The notes under the pieces are model-generated. The model had not been told where the DNA came from. It worked only from the letters and a program-made list of their open reading frames with translations, and made no database searches. Of a DNA stretch of 64,000 nucleotides, positions 1-11,579 are shown in pieces (position 1 is the stretch's first letter; each line of letters begins with the position of its first letter). The stretch spans positions 43,661,695-43,725,694 of the forward strand of contig CM049316.1 in assembly GCA_026874595.1 (NCBI GenBank). The letters are read 5' to 3'. The translations under genes and the position numbers were made by a program. The DNA comes from Sipunculus nudus (lineage: Eukaryota > Annelida > Sipuncula > Golfingiida > Sipunculidae).

Positions 1-87
1 AAAATCTAAGCTTAATGGTCAAATGGATCAGCAGACAGAGGCAACACAAAAAAATATAACACAACTTTTCTATAAGAGGAGTTATAA

Positions 88-3000
88 AACAAGGGACCCA
101 TGGGTCACGGCGCTCAGCTGTTTTTTATGATAAAAAAATATGATTTAGAAATGAGGCACATGCTTGTTTTGTGTGGAAATAAATATAAGCTGTATTATGA
201 GTTGTGGGTGTTAAGCTTATGTATGATTTTGATAGTATCTTTGGAGACAGGGAAGAGGATTGATTTCATTTATTTTATTAACAAATGGAGTGCTATTGTC
301 ACACAGATTTTGACTTGGCCATATCTAATACTTATAAAAGGAATTCAGTTCACGTTTGTTCGCAGTGTTCTCTAAAACTGCGTTGTGTACAATATTGTGC
401 CATACATCATTTTAAAGGTTATTATCCCCGCAGTGACATAGGCGATATGAAAATAAATAATTTTTAATATACATATAATTTTGAGTGATTTTTCCGTTAT
501 TTTACCGAGCACAGCCGAACTGCCTTCGGCAATCACCGGAATGTGGGCATCTTGGTTACTTAACGTCTAACACTAAGGACTATTGTTCAAATGAATAACA
601 CTTGCTTTCAGTGAGGGATTTGACCAACGTGCGTGGTCAGTAAAAGGGAAAAACGCATGTTTCTCGCTTTATGAAATGGAGAGTTCAACCCAGGAGGATT
701 AATGACAAAACCTAATTCAAGGTCCCAATTTCAGGAACAGGGCTGGGGTGGTGTCGGGGGTTTCAGGCCTCAAAATTTGTCTGATACGATGAAAAAAAAA
801 GGTTGCGGCAGTTGAAAATGAATATGGGCCCTCTCTATGCAGTCCCATTGGGTCCGCTTCTGCTACTTACGAGGTATGCATATTTCTGTTTCTTTCTTCA
901 GTAACAGTTTCCTTGCAACGTACATTTAATTGATTTTTCATGTGTTCCTCACATCAACCTAATCTTTATACGTCCCATGATAGAATCCAGTCAAATATCA
1001 TTGAAAACCTGAATGCCCCCGCGTCTCATTCCGGTTTGCAATGTAAACACCATCACTGTCTAGGTCTTCAAATGTTAAAAATATTGGAGCGACTGCAGGA
1101 TCTCTCACGCATTGTCTCCACCAGGTTATGAGTTTATACGGACGGGCGGTATGGTGTTTAGGATTCATGTAATTTAAAAGTAAGAGGCAGATAAAAATAA
1201 GTGGCAAAATTAAGATACAGGCAGCTGGACATAGAAACGTTTTTTGTTCACAGCAGTGTTGTGCCTCATAGAGGTTTGTGAGTTATTCCGCAGTCGTGCC
1301 AAAATGTTTATACAGATCTTATGGAGACAATTTCCCACTGAAAACCTATATTTTCTGTTAACTTTTAGAATAAAAAATGAGCCAACATTTCACATCTCAG
1401 TTTATAAATCTCCCAAACCCCGGTAATAAGCCCGGTATACCGGGTCTATCAGCTAGTAACTTATAAGCAGAACATATAATATAAGAGTTTAACTATTTAT
1501 TTAAAATAATTACAAATAGTCCCAAATATAATTTTTTATAAAAATAATAAGAGAATCGTATGATTTTTAAAAATAAAATACAACTGAAATAATTTTTAAA
1601 ATAATATCAAAGAATATATTCATGAATGCATTCATGAATACATTTTGAAAGTATTTGCACTGGTATTCATATACATTTTTACCTGAATTCCCATTCTTAT
1701 GCAAGAAATTTTATAATGGAGTACAAATTCATATTCGTATTCAAATACATTTGCAAAGTAATCGCACAATGTCTGGTATTTATTCAGTTTTCACCAAACA
1801 ATAATGTTGAGAATCCAGAATATACAAAATTCACACATTTAAATAATGATCATAAGTACCTGGTTTTATGGCTTTTATTCATATTAAAAAAAATAAATGT
1901 AATATATTCATCTTGGACTAATTTCACATCAATGTACACACTAGACACAACAGGAATCTAGATTAATATTATCAACTGCATCTTTGTCTATCATTAATTT
2001 CTTTCATATGATCCCTAATGATTAGTAATGAATAATATGATTTATTTTTTTATCATTAAAATTGAACTGAAAAATACCATAGGGGACTGCATGGTGTTAT
2101 TTGGAATACGTGACATTCTATCAATCAAAATAAGATTCTTATATCATCAGTAACTGCAAGTAAATTTCCTGTTATTATCAACTAACAAATTCCTTTTCCA
2201 TTTTTCTTTAATTTGTTATTAAAAACCAATAAAAATTTATTGATTTATTGTTTATTGTTATGTTGTTAGTTAAAACTACTAGATGAGTTGGGGTGGACAC
2301 CTGGATCAACTGTGGCTGGCCATAAGCTGCCTGGCTGCCCCAGTGTATGCCTCGCGTCAATCGTGCATAATTTGATGAAAGGTCAACAAGGTCAACATAC
2401 AGGTGACTCAAGAGGGGCTGGGGAGAGCTAAGGTCTGACATGGTCTCATAAAAACATAATTAAAGCTGCAATTTTTGGCCAATTTCTTTCAGCTTTCTAA
2501 ACTAAAAAGCTGAAATCCTTATGTGTGCATGATATGAAAATTATATCAACAGTGCTCACAGGAAACAAACGTGCCATGGTCAAAGTTAGGCAAAATTTAA
2601 GGTACTAATTTTATATTTATACTAATAACTTATAAAATTTGAAAAATTCAGAACTAATTTTGGGAATTCAATTGAATCTTGATAAAGTAATGTTACATCC
2701 CTGACAAAAAAATCTCTAGCTTCAGCAATCCTCTTGTTAAGGGAGTAAATATATTTCTTGATTTTTTACAAAGTGCATTATGTTTGGGCCCATAACTTAA
2801 AACAATTACGCAATACTGGCATCATTTCTTGCATGTGCATAGAGAATGTATAGAAAAATATGTATATTATATATGATTAAAGTCAGATCAGGGGTTTTGA
2901 TATTAGGCAGTCTTGAAGTGTAACAATGGGTTTTTAATGGAAAAATGTTTTTTCATTAATATCTCGAAGGTATTAAGTCCTAGTATCCAAATTCTTGGCA

Positions 3001-3842
3001 TGGTAGGGGATTTTGGAGACATCTAATTGTATGCCAAATTTTAGGAACTGAGAGCTGAAGCTGGGGAGCTGAGCTCTTGCAAACTGCATAACACTAGCTT
3101 GATGTAAACAATATGTTACATAGTGCTTGAGAACTTGAATAAAATCTACAGTTTTTGATCAACTGGTTTCAAATTTTTGGTGTTAACAGACAAAAAGCTA
3201 ACAAAAACATGCTGTGAAAATTAAATCCACAGTACTTACAGAAAAAAAGTGCCATGGTCAAAGTCGGGCAAAATTTAAGGTACCAATTTTTTATTTTTGT
3301 TAATATTTCAAAAAATTTAAAAGATTTTGATCTAATTTTGGGTATACAATTTAATTTTGATTAATTAAAGTTATATTACTGGAAAAAAAAGTTCATAGCT
3401 TTAACATGTTTTGTGTTTAGTGATCAAATATCCTTCCTGATTTTTTACTAAATACATAATGTTTAGCCCATAACTTTTTTAAATTATATAATACAGAAAT
3501 AATTTCTGGCATGTACATAGGAACTATATAGGGGAATATTTATGGTAAATATGAGGAAAAACAGATGAGTAGTTTTGATATTAAGCAGACCTGAAGTGTG
3601 AAAATAGGTTTTTAATAAAAAATTGAGGTTTTTCCTTAATTTCTCAAAGGAACAAAGTCGCAAAGACCCAGTTTTCGGCTTGGTAGGAGATCTTGGGTAC
3701 ATCTAACATTATTCCGAATTTTGGATTCCTAGGTCTTACGGTTTCAAAACGTGCCACATCTACGGACGGACCGACAGACAGACGGATGACGGACAATGGA
3801 CCACGAATATAGCTCAGATGACTTATAGTCAGCTGAGCTAAA
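88..3842 (-). mobile_element. Family A rolling-circle-like element, copy A1
   Basis: On the minus strand the element opens near 3842 with a hairpin whose outer arms are AGCTCAG and CTGAGCT and whose inner arms are TGACT and AGTCA. It ends near 88 with CAGCTGAGC, the palindrome GACCCATGGGTC and CCTTGTT. The same two ends bound copies A2, A3 and A4. The interior at about 2200-3800 holds two diverged modules (starts of similar text near 2570 and 3250) that match A2 and A4. The interior from about 125 to 2200 has no match I can see in the other copies, so this could be two partial copies or an element that has taken in other DNA. It lies in the expected first intron of the RING gene, in sense orientation. 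No transposase ORF is visible. Confidence 0.5.
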
Positions 3843-3845
3843 CAA

Positions 3846-4292
3846 GAATATATGAAAATATTCTTATTTGGTTTTGCCAAGAGCTCAAGAGATTAGATAC
3901 AAATTTTAAGTATGATATGCAATTAGGCTCTGACAGCCCGAAAAATAAAATGATCTACAGACTCTGGAATGAACAAGCAAGCAAATTAAAAAAAATATAC
4001 CAAGACAATATAATAAATTAAGACAATATGCATAAAAGTTTGCCAGTTTGCAGAAGGCTAGGGAAAGAATAAGTGTAAGAGTTATTGAAAAGATGCATAT
4101 GAAGGATAAAAGGTACAAAAGTATACAAATTAAAGAAAATTTTGCAAAGACTTATTTTTTGAAGGGATTGAAAGAATTGCAGAATCACTGCAAATGCTGT
4201 TCATTTATCAATTATTTTCCAATAACACATTATAGACACAGATGTGTGAATGCGTGTTTGTGAAGGGGAGGGGACAGGCATTTGGTTAGGCT

Positions 4293-4336
<44 letters not shown>

Positions 4337-4690
4337 AGAGAGAGAGAGACTTGCAAAATAAATTGTTTACAGATTATTGCTATATTTCCTTCTGAACATC
4401 TCTTGCACAAACTGTCTTATTCTGGCAAAATCTGGCAGACTGCGAACATGCACGGGTGCACATAATTTACAATCATAATATTGTACAGCTTGTAATCATC
4501 ATTTTTGTACAAAATAATATATGCCCCTATGTGCATTTTATTGACCATTTTATAAAACAAAATACGTGTACGAGGTGTTTCAAGGTAAGTGTGTACGATG
4601 TAGTATCAACAAGACGAAATGACGCACAGCACCTGGGAATATAGTGATTAACCTAACCAGCCCACTGGTTCATCATCTCATCTGACGTAC
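3846..4690. other. Intron 1 sequence of the RING gene
   Basis: This non-coding stretch lies between family A copy A1 and the RING exon. It contains a GA microsatellite but no convincing exon on either strand. It should belong to the first intron of the minus-strand RING gene, because the splice donor is at 4690-4689. Confidence 0.5.
4297..4350. repeat. (GA)n microsatellite
   Basis: A GA dinucleotide run with one interruption (ATCAG). Confidence 0.95.
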
Positions 4691-4905
4691 CTGTTTACAA
4701 CCAATTGCTCCATGTTTATCTCTGTAGAATCTATTGGACATTTTGATGACGTCTGTCTGAGCAGACAGGGGCGACAGAACGTATGCCCACATTGTATGTT
4801 TATAACAGGATCTGTAAAAACACTGTTACAAAATTTACACAGTAAATGTCCGCTGATATCTTCAGTAAATTTGGTCGGCTTGCTGGCTGTCAGTCCGTCG
4901 CCCAT
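4691..4905 (-). CDS. RING-finger protein, TRAF-like; first coding exon only
   Basis: The exon encodes residues 1-71 of a protein with an N-terminal RING finger, the zinc-binding domain of many E3 ubiquitin ligases. The zinc ligands are visible: C23-x2-C26, C39-x-H41-x2-C44-x2-C47 and C56-P-I-D59. The CGHTFC core and the final CPID, with Asp as last ligand, resemble TRAF-family RINGs, with TRAF7 among the possible matches. The start is well supported: an in-frame TAA lies nine bases upstream (4914-4912), and the context has A at -3 and G at +4. The exon ends in AG followed by donor GTACGT, phase 2, so the downstream TRAF, zinc-finger or other domains must lie beyond the left edge. I cannot see them, so the exact family is uncertain; RING E3 activity is inferred from the motif. 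Confidence 0.75.
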
Positions 4906-5060
4906 CCTGGTTTAATCTCGCATGTCTTCCGGTTTGACCTGAGGGTCAAATGACGGAGGAAATGCTTTGGGGCCCTTTAGGGTTTTGCGGAATGTGGGCC
5001 GAATGACGACCATGTAATTTCCGTGTCGCAACTGCAGGTCTGTTTGCGATTTCATATGAA
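4906..5060 (-). promoter_or_regulatory. 5' leader and probable promoter region of the RING gene
   Basis: This sequence upstream of the RING start codon is richer in GC and CpG than its surroundings. It carries an inverted pair TTTGACC / GGTCAAA at 4933-4950, separated by four bases, which contains everted AGGTCA-like half-sites of the nuclear-receptor type. No clear TATA box was found, and the transcription start cannot be placed. Confidence 0.35.
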
Positions 5061-5596
5061 TGTGTTAAGAATAATAATTCATGAAAATGTCTTTTGAATT
5101 CACATAAGTATTAATATTTTTACTCGAAAATGGCTCGAGATGAACAAGTGAAAATTCTAAAAAAGAAAAGAAAAAAAAAAAGACTTAAATTAATAACTTT
5201 AGTCTTTATCTTGATGTTGTACGATACGGTAATATCAGTTGACTTTACAGTTTTGTTCTTAGTGAATTGCGAAATAAAAACTTAGTTGGGATCCTTAAAA
5301 CATATAACTGTTTGAAAAAAAGCTGTCATACCTGTACAAATTTACATGATATGTATATATACGTATATCTGTAAAGTTTTGAAATTTTGAGCTCAGTTAT
5401 AACGAAATGATGTGCATAAAAGGACTTACAAAATATACATATTTCGACTAACACTTATTGTCAAGTACCTATTCGCACATTCTTGTTTATAACTCACAAT
5501 ACTATAGCTATATAAATATTTTATTCATTCATCTTTGACCATCTTGAAGAAACAAAACTGTTATCACCCTCAATTTTAAACAGTTTTATATTAATA
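5061..5596. other. Intergenic, nothing recognised
   Basis: AT-rich sequence with no plausible exon, RNA gene or clear repeat on either strand. Confidence 0.5.
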
Positions 5597-5777
5597 TACC
5601 AGTGTAGACCCGCATGTGTTTGTACATTTGTGAATAATCCTTGACGAGGTTCCTGAATCCAGATCAAGAGCCGGATCCTCACCAAACTCGAATCGTTTCT
5701 TCATTGCACTGGCCCATACTCGAAATGCCCTGAAAATTTAATGAGATTCCGTTTATGATTGCATGCCGTGAGGTATA
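5597..5777. repeat. Dispersed repeat family E, copy 1, left part
   Basis: Similar to text at 9955-10100 and 26520-26690: a block about TGTACATTTGTGAATA, then CCTGAATC and CATGATTGC. The copy is interrupted at 5778 by a GAGTCC-rich MITE and resumes at 6270. Confidence 0.6.
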
Positions 5778-6269
5778 TTCAGTGATGTAGTCGAGTCCAC
5801 TACATCCGAGTCCGAGTGCAATATATACGTTTGAGTTCAGGCTACTCGAGTCCAAGTCTGATTATTTAAGTTCGAGTCCAAGTCCACCATCTTCGAATCC
5901 GAGTCGTTTATAACCCGAGTCTATGAGTCTGAGTCCGAGTCCAATAAATTTAAAATGGAAATTTGAAAGTACCATAATTATTTTTTGTTGGTTTACACAA
6001 AACAGTTTTAAATGAATATTTAATTACATTAAGCTCCTGATACAGATCTAACGTTTTGTACATACGCTTTTTTATGTAATATATAAGCAGTTCACATATA
6101 TATTTAAATACCTTATTTTGTAGTATATATGTGACTGAGCTTAAGTTATATACTAGACTCAAGATGTAATCGGGATGAATCGTCCCCCCCCCTCGAGTCC
6201 GAGTACAAGTCCTAGTACAAGTCGTTAAAAGGTGGACCCAAGTCCAGACTCGAGTCCTCCATCACTGAA
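5778..6269. mobile_element. GAGTCC-rich MITE with TTCAGTGATG inverted ends
   Basis: The ends TTCAGTGATG (5778) and CATCACTGAA (6269) are perfect inverted repeats. Just inside, CGAGTCC-type hexamers are repeated many times in both arms, while the middle is AT-rich. The CAGTG start is of hAT type, but no 8-bp target duplication is visible. The element sits inside an older family E repeat. A related GAGTCC-rich stretch occurs at about 21905-22420. Confidence 0.7.
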
Positions 6270-6350
6270 AATGTTGTGAAGAGACACAACTCACAAACAC
6301 ACACGAAATGGGCTGAACGCATACCCTTCTGGCGGGGGCAAAAATGGTGC
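6270..6350. repeat. Dispersed repeat family E, copy 1, right part
   Basis: Continues the family E copy after the MITE. It contains an ACAAACACACACGAA tract, then GCATACCCTTCTGGC, matching 10110-10170. Confidence 0.55.
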
Positions 6351-7864
6351 AAGACGCAACATTCTAACTCTTTGGCGGTGTTAAATGATGATAATATTAA
6401 TATTATATTAAATACTAGTATATTTCTAAGATTTATTGGGTCGAATAAGATGGGGGGGGGGGGGTTAAAAATGAAATCTACACATGTATAGGTTCCTCAT
6501 GTATATACACTGATTATTTTAGCAATATGTGTCAGATGGTAAAAAAAGAACAACTTTCTGTAATGTGCAATTTTTTGCACTCAGAATAATTCTATAGGTA
6601 ATTTTCAGTGGTATGAATTTGTTTTAAAAGCATAACCGATGATTGAAAATAAAAACGACCGGTGATCGCTTTTAAATCGATTATTTTATGTACTTTCTAT
6701 ATATTACCTTGATATCTGCTATACACTAGTACTTGAAATATTGACCCAAGTCAATTGTGTGACATGCATGCATGTATATCAGTATTAATAATGAAACCAT
6801 CAGTCCACCTGCACCTTAGCGACAGTCTGTCACCCCAAAACGTCGATTTCAGATGAACTGAAGAACGCCCTATCAGTTTATTTCCGAAGGCCTGAGTGTC
6901 ATGTTGTCATGGCTACCTGCACCCAAGGTCGACGTGTCGTCGGGCGGTTGTTGGCTGCATGCGCATGCAAGGTTCAATTTAATATGATGCTGCTCGTTAC
7001 TAATTGTGTTCATATATCTCTGACAGGATTAGATCTTTGCATGTGCATACATAATCGTTTTAATCAATTATGCAAAAATGCCATCGATTTGATCGATTTT
7101 GAAACAAAAAGACCAATCATCGATTTAATCGATTAATCGACACACAACAAGTAATTATGAAACTTTTTAGAAATCTGTACAATAAGAATGGTCTTACATC
7201 GATCTCATTCAACATATGAATTATTTGTTGCCTTTTTGGCTTGTACCGGTTTTTCGCATTAAACTTATATAATATGGGTCTCGTAGAGTTTTATAAAGGT
7301 AAAGGTTGGGGTTTATAGTCTGATATCACCGAAGATGTCAGTCTGATCCGACATTACATATTTTATCAAGAAGTTTTAAAACTTCTTAGTTGGTTTTATA
7401 TACTGTTTTTCGACAACAGATCTGTGTGCCCAAGCTAATGTAGGTGAAGCGAAATAGATATCCTGCTGAGTCTAATTAATTAATGCTCATAATTAAATGA
7501 GTTCATTGGGCTAATTGATTGCGAGGTTAAATTTATTATCATCTAGATGCCTTTAAAATACCTGCGTGTATATATGCATGGTGACGATTAAAATGTCACC
7601 ATGATGCAAATCATTTTAAATTCACAAGCAAATACTTGTGTAAATTGTAGATCGAGACCCAGGCTGGCGCCACCAGTTACATTGAAGTGAACGATGAATT
7701 TAATTTATGAGTCTTTCGGTCACCATGATGTTAGAAAAAGAAATATATCACTACTTGACATTGTCGGGTTACAGGAAAATATATGATTGTTTGTAAAATT
7801 CATTTTTTGTCAGTTTTATAAGCAAATTAAAGCTTAAATTGAAATGCCTTATAAAATCTTAAAT
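6351..7864. other. Intergenic; poly-G run and a short hairpin
   Basis: No gene is visible. A 12-G run occurs at 6451-6462. A perfect 9-bp inverted repeat CATGGTGAC / GTCACCATG with a 9-base loop lies at 7577-7603. Around 6640-7140 there are several ATCGAT-rich short stretches (for example ATCGATTTAATCGATTAATC near 7118) that look like low-complexity palindromes. Confidence 0.5.
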
Positions 7865-8096
7865 TCATCTGAGTTTCAGAACTTCATTTTGAACGGATGA
7901 GGAAAACGGACGCAGGAGAAACCCCAACGGAGCCCCCGCCGTTTTACTGTTTGACCTTTCAACTCCTTTGAATAACCTTTGACCCCAGGAGTTTGGGAAA
8001 TCCCCCCGCCAGGCCAGCACATATCCTGATCCTGCACAGTTGTCAGATCTTTGCCTTAACAATCGATATCGATCAAGACCACCGGTTTGTAAACAG
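7865..8096 (+). other. Possible 5' non-coding exon ending in a consensus donor
   Basis: This block is richer in GC than its surroundings and ends ACAG followed by GTAAGT at 8097, a strong donor context on the plus strand. It has no convincing protein. It could be a leader exon of a plus-strand gene, including the ML-domain gene far downstream, or chance. The minus-strand reading frame here has no recognisable domain. Confidence 0.25.
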
Positions 8097-8403
8097 GTAA
8101 GTTTTTGTCTAACAAAAAGACTTCACTCACTTATAGTAACCCGGGGAGGTTTCACTAGGCACTCAGATGCACTTAATCAACTCAACCATTTCCCTACATG
8201 CTACTCATGTATTCGAAGTCATTACCTTTTAACTTGGCCACATGAGTAAGTATCACTTGACCATGGTTGTCATGAAAACACTACATTACAGGCTATAGCA
8301 ACTTTAAACTACCTGTAATGCTATAAGTAGTTTTTCATTCCATAACCCAATTCAACATAGGTATTACATATGCTCAAATCTCTGCCTGTGACCATAAGTT
8401 ATT

Positions 8404-8404
<1 letters not shown>

Positions 8405-8436
<32 letters not shown>
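8405..8436. repeat. (CT)n microsatellite
   Basis: Pure CT dinucleotide run. Confidence 0.95.
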
Positions 8437-8439
<3 letters not shown>

Positions 8440-9002
8440 CCTTTTCTCAGTCTCTCCATGTCTCTCTGTCTTGTTTGGTCGTAAATAAAATGTTTCAAGA
8501 CAACAATTTTAACTTTACAATTAATTATTACTGATAAAATAAAAATTGTGTGTGATAATTTATATCAATGGGTGCATAATCATTATAAGCTGTTCTCACA
8601 TACACGTTTTTTGGCATTTCGCTGGGTTGTAAGATTTGACAATATATTCACATTTTGCCATTCACACAGAGTAGGAAAGGTTGTCTCTCATTTTAGGACA
8701 ATTCGATTCCAATTTCATTAAGTTTGATACCCCCAGTAAAATGTGTAGATTAAAATAAAATTCATATAATTTCTATTTAATCTCAGTTCAATTTATAAAT
8801 AATAAAAGCTAAAATTATTGATTACAATAATATTTCATGAACAAGTGTGCTGATAGGCCTACACAAAATTCAACGAGACATTAAAGCAGTATGTATATGA
8901 TCTTTGCAAGTTGGCATCTGAAAAGTTATTTACTTATTTCACATTTAAATACATTATTTGATTATTTAACACAGTAATTTCAGTCCCTCAAGCTGCCTCT
9001 TT
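8440..9002. other. Intergenic, nothing recognised
   Basis: AT-rich, no exon or repeat identified. Confidence 0.45.
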
Positions 9003-9310
9003 CTGTTTCCAAATTCAGCTCCATTAATCTTTATCTAATTCTAATTAAATTCCAACATTTCATCTGATTTTGTGGGCTCTAATTTTAACCATTAATCTGA
9101 CCCTGTTGGCTTTAATTCTAATTAAATTCCAACCATTCAACTGATCCTGTGGGCTCTAATTTTAATTAAATCCCAACCATTCATCTGATCCTGTAGGCTC
9201 TAGTTCCAGTTAAATTCCTACCATTTATCTGATCCTGTGGGCTCTAATTCTAATCCAACTATTCATCTGATCCTGTGGGCTCTAACTCCGAATAAATTCC
9301 AACCCACTTC
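9003..9310. repeat. Degenerate minisatellite, unit about 45 bp
   Basis: About six diverged units, each carrying a version of CTGATCCTGTGGGCTCTAAT and AATTCCAACCATT. The CTGA(T/C)CCTG core recurs near 9096, 9141, 9186, 9230 and 9268. Confidence 0.8.
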
Positions 9311-9828
9311 ATTTTCTTTTCTTTCAGTCCAAGTCCTTTTCATGTAATTTTCACTATATTAGACTTAATTAAACTCACAATTGACACTAGGGTTGATCAG
9401 CATCCATCTTTATGGCTGAGTTAAGTGAGCTTTAGTCATTGATATTATATGTTTCATCATGCTGCTCTAATTCTACATTTTTGCTTTGGTTTTATCTAAA
9501 GAGATGACAGAAGCCATAAAAACAGGATTTATGGTATGCATTTTCAACAATTATGTGCTCTGTACATCTCACTTTTATTTTGAGACCATCTTTGAGGTGA
9601 CTTTATCATGTGTCTTTGATACTGGCATGTTTGGATGCTGTTACAATGTCCTACAGACACCTGACATTGATACTTAGGCATGCATGAACCTCATAAATAA
9701 CCAGTTAAAGTAGGCTTCTTGAGTAGTTCCACCTGGGAACATTGTAGAGTGACAACATGCAAGACCTCTTCAAGCATTGTGTTACTTACTGCTCTCTAAA
9801 CTCTAATTCCAATAAGGACCCTAAAATA

Positions 9829-10175
9829 AACTAGAAATCTGCATTCTAAGGCATGCAAGCCTCCATCATGTGTGTGTGTGTGTGTGTGGGAGGGGGGTCC
9901 ATATTTTGGGATGCTCCCAAAACCATATTTCTCCCCATATTGCCCGGTTCATTTGTGCATAAGTGGCTGTCTGTACATTTGTGGATATTCCTTGATGATG
10001 TTCCTGATAGGGGATCATGTGCCAAATCCACACAAAAATCTAATGAATCTGTTTTTCTCAAATTTCCTGAGATTCTTTTCATGATTGCCTGAGTTATAGG
10101 TGAACTAATACACACACACAAACACACACATGAACAGGGATGAATGTATACCCTTGTGGCAGAGGCTGTGAGATG
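9829..10175. repeat. Dispersed repeat family E, copy 2
   Basis: Begins CTAGAAATCTGCATTCTAAG and includes a TG microsatellite, TGTACATTTGTGGATATTCC, CATGATTGCCTGAG and an ACACAC tract, in the same order as the copy at 26400-26760. Confidence 0.7.
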
Positions 10176-10374
10176 GTTTATACATTATGGTTAAGATGTT
10201 TCATGGTGGAGTGTATAGTGTACTGGTAGTAGTAGTAATAGTTAGACTGGTCATTGGTGGCAGGCAAATGTAGAACAAAATAAATTCTTAATCTATGCAT
10301 AAATGTGAGAAAAATCATGCATATGACTTGTAACTGCGGGGTTTCCATGTGTCTGTTAGTGTATATGCGGCTCT

Positions 10375-10562
10375 AGGACAACTACCCCCCAGACAATTAC
10401 CCCCCGGACAATTACCCCCCGACAATTACCCCCTGGACAATTACCCCCAAGACAATTACCCCCCGGGACAATTACCCCCATGGACAACTACCCCCCAGAC
10501 AACTACCCCCAAGACAATTACCCCCCCCCCCCCACAATTACCCCCCAGACAACTACCCCCAT
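10375..10562 (+). repeat. GGACAATTACCCCC minisatellite, forward arm
   Basis: About a dozen units of 14-16 bp (GACAATTACCCCC, with GACAACTACCCCC variants), ending CCATGGTATAA. It is the inverted counterpart of 11131-11343, and the flanks also match in inverted orientation. Confidence 0.9.
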
Positions 10563-11130
10563 GGTATAATAACACTTTTAAAGTACACACTGTACAAACT
10601 AAAAGTAAAATATTCTTATTGTAAGTAAAACAAATACCGGTGATCATATATTTCAAACCATGCATAGGTACATACATCATGTGTATTGTTAAAATAGAAA
10701 AAAAATCCATTACATCAAGTTTTCAGTAATTTTTTACTAGTTTTAGGCAATGCCTCTCAGATGACTGTATTGTGTATTGTAAAAAAAAAAATTGTAAATA
10801 TATGGTAAAAAGTCCATTATATGAAATATGCTTTACATTGGCAAGTTGTAAATTAAAAAGCTTTGTAAACATATGATCCATATAAACACCCGCAAGCTTA
10901 CAATATAATTCCATTCAAATAGGGAATACCATTCATTCTGATCCATTCTTACCAGTCTCTATAAGTAATATCATAATAAGTAATAGCATGATATTATTAT
11001 CTAAAGTGATTTTCTTTTTATTTTTTGTTTGCAACTAATTTTATTTATTTCTTTGGCATTTTGTGCTACTCATTAGCAACACAGAATATATCTAAATGTA
11101 TAACATGTACTTTAAATGTGTAATTTATAC

Positions 11131-11343
11131 CATGGGGGTAATTGTCCGGGGGGTAGTTGTCCGGGGGGTAATTGTACCGGGGGGTAAATGTCTGGGGGTA
11201 GTTGTCTGGGGGGTAGTTGTCCAAGGGGGTAATTGTTCTGGGGGGTAATTGTCTGGGGGGTAATTGTCTGGGAGTAATTGTCCAGGGGGTAATTGTCGGG
11301 GGGTAATTGTCTGGGGGTAATTGTCCGGGGGGTAGTTGTCCTG
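11131..11343 (-). repeat. GGACAATTACCCCC minisatellite, inverted arm
   Basis: The same unit on the other strand (GGGGGTAATTGTC), entered from TTATACCATGG and leaving into GTTGTCCTGTTGCC. Together with 10375-10562 it forms an inverted pair separated by about 570 bp. Confidence 0.9.
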
Positions 11344-11460
11344 TTGCCTTCAACCTGTATATGCATAGGAACTTTGGGGTAAAGTTGCGTCTCTTCACTA
11401 TCTTTTTAAGACGAATTCTGGATCCACTGTACAACTACAAATGTTTAAATTGCCTGTTCA

Positions 11461-11576
11461 CACATATACACATATACTCATATATATACATATATACATA
11501 TATACATATATACATATATACATACACATATACACATATACACATATACACATATACACATATACACATATACACA
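11461..11576. repeat. TATACA/CACATATA microsatellite
   Basis: Alternating ATATAC and ACATAT hexamer-like units over about 115 bp. Confidence 0.9.
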
Positions 11577-11579
11577 ACA

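Noticed and set aside
998-1207. Minus-strand frame containing FEDLDSDGVYIANRN as a possible exon of the RING gene
   Set aside because: It has no clear acceptor or donor in phase and no match to a domain expected after a TRAF-like RING; probably repeat-derived.
5778-6269. 8-bp target duplication for the GAGTCC-rich MITE
   Set aside because: Comparing eight bases on each side for several possible end positions gave no match.
11066-11434. Open frames with repeated QLPPGQLPP-type text, also at 10349-10710
   Set aside because: Translation of the GGACAATTACCCCC minisatellite; both strands and several frames are open for the same reason.
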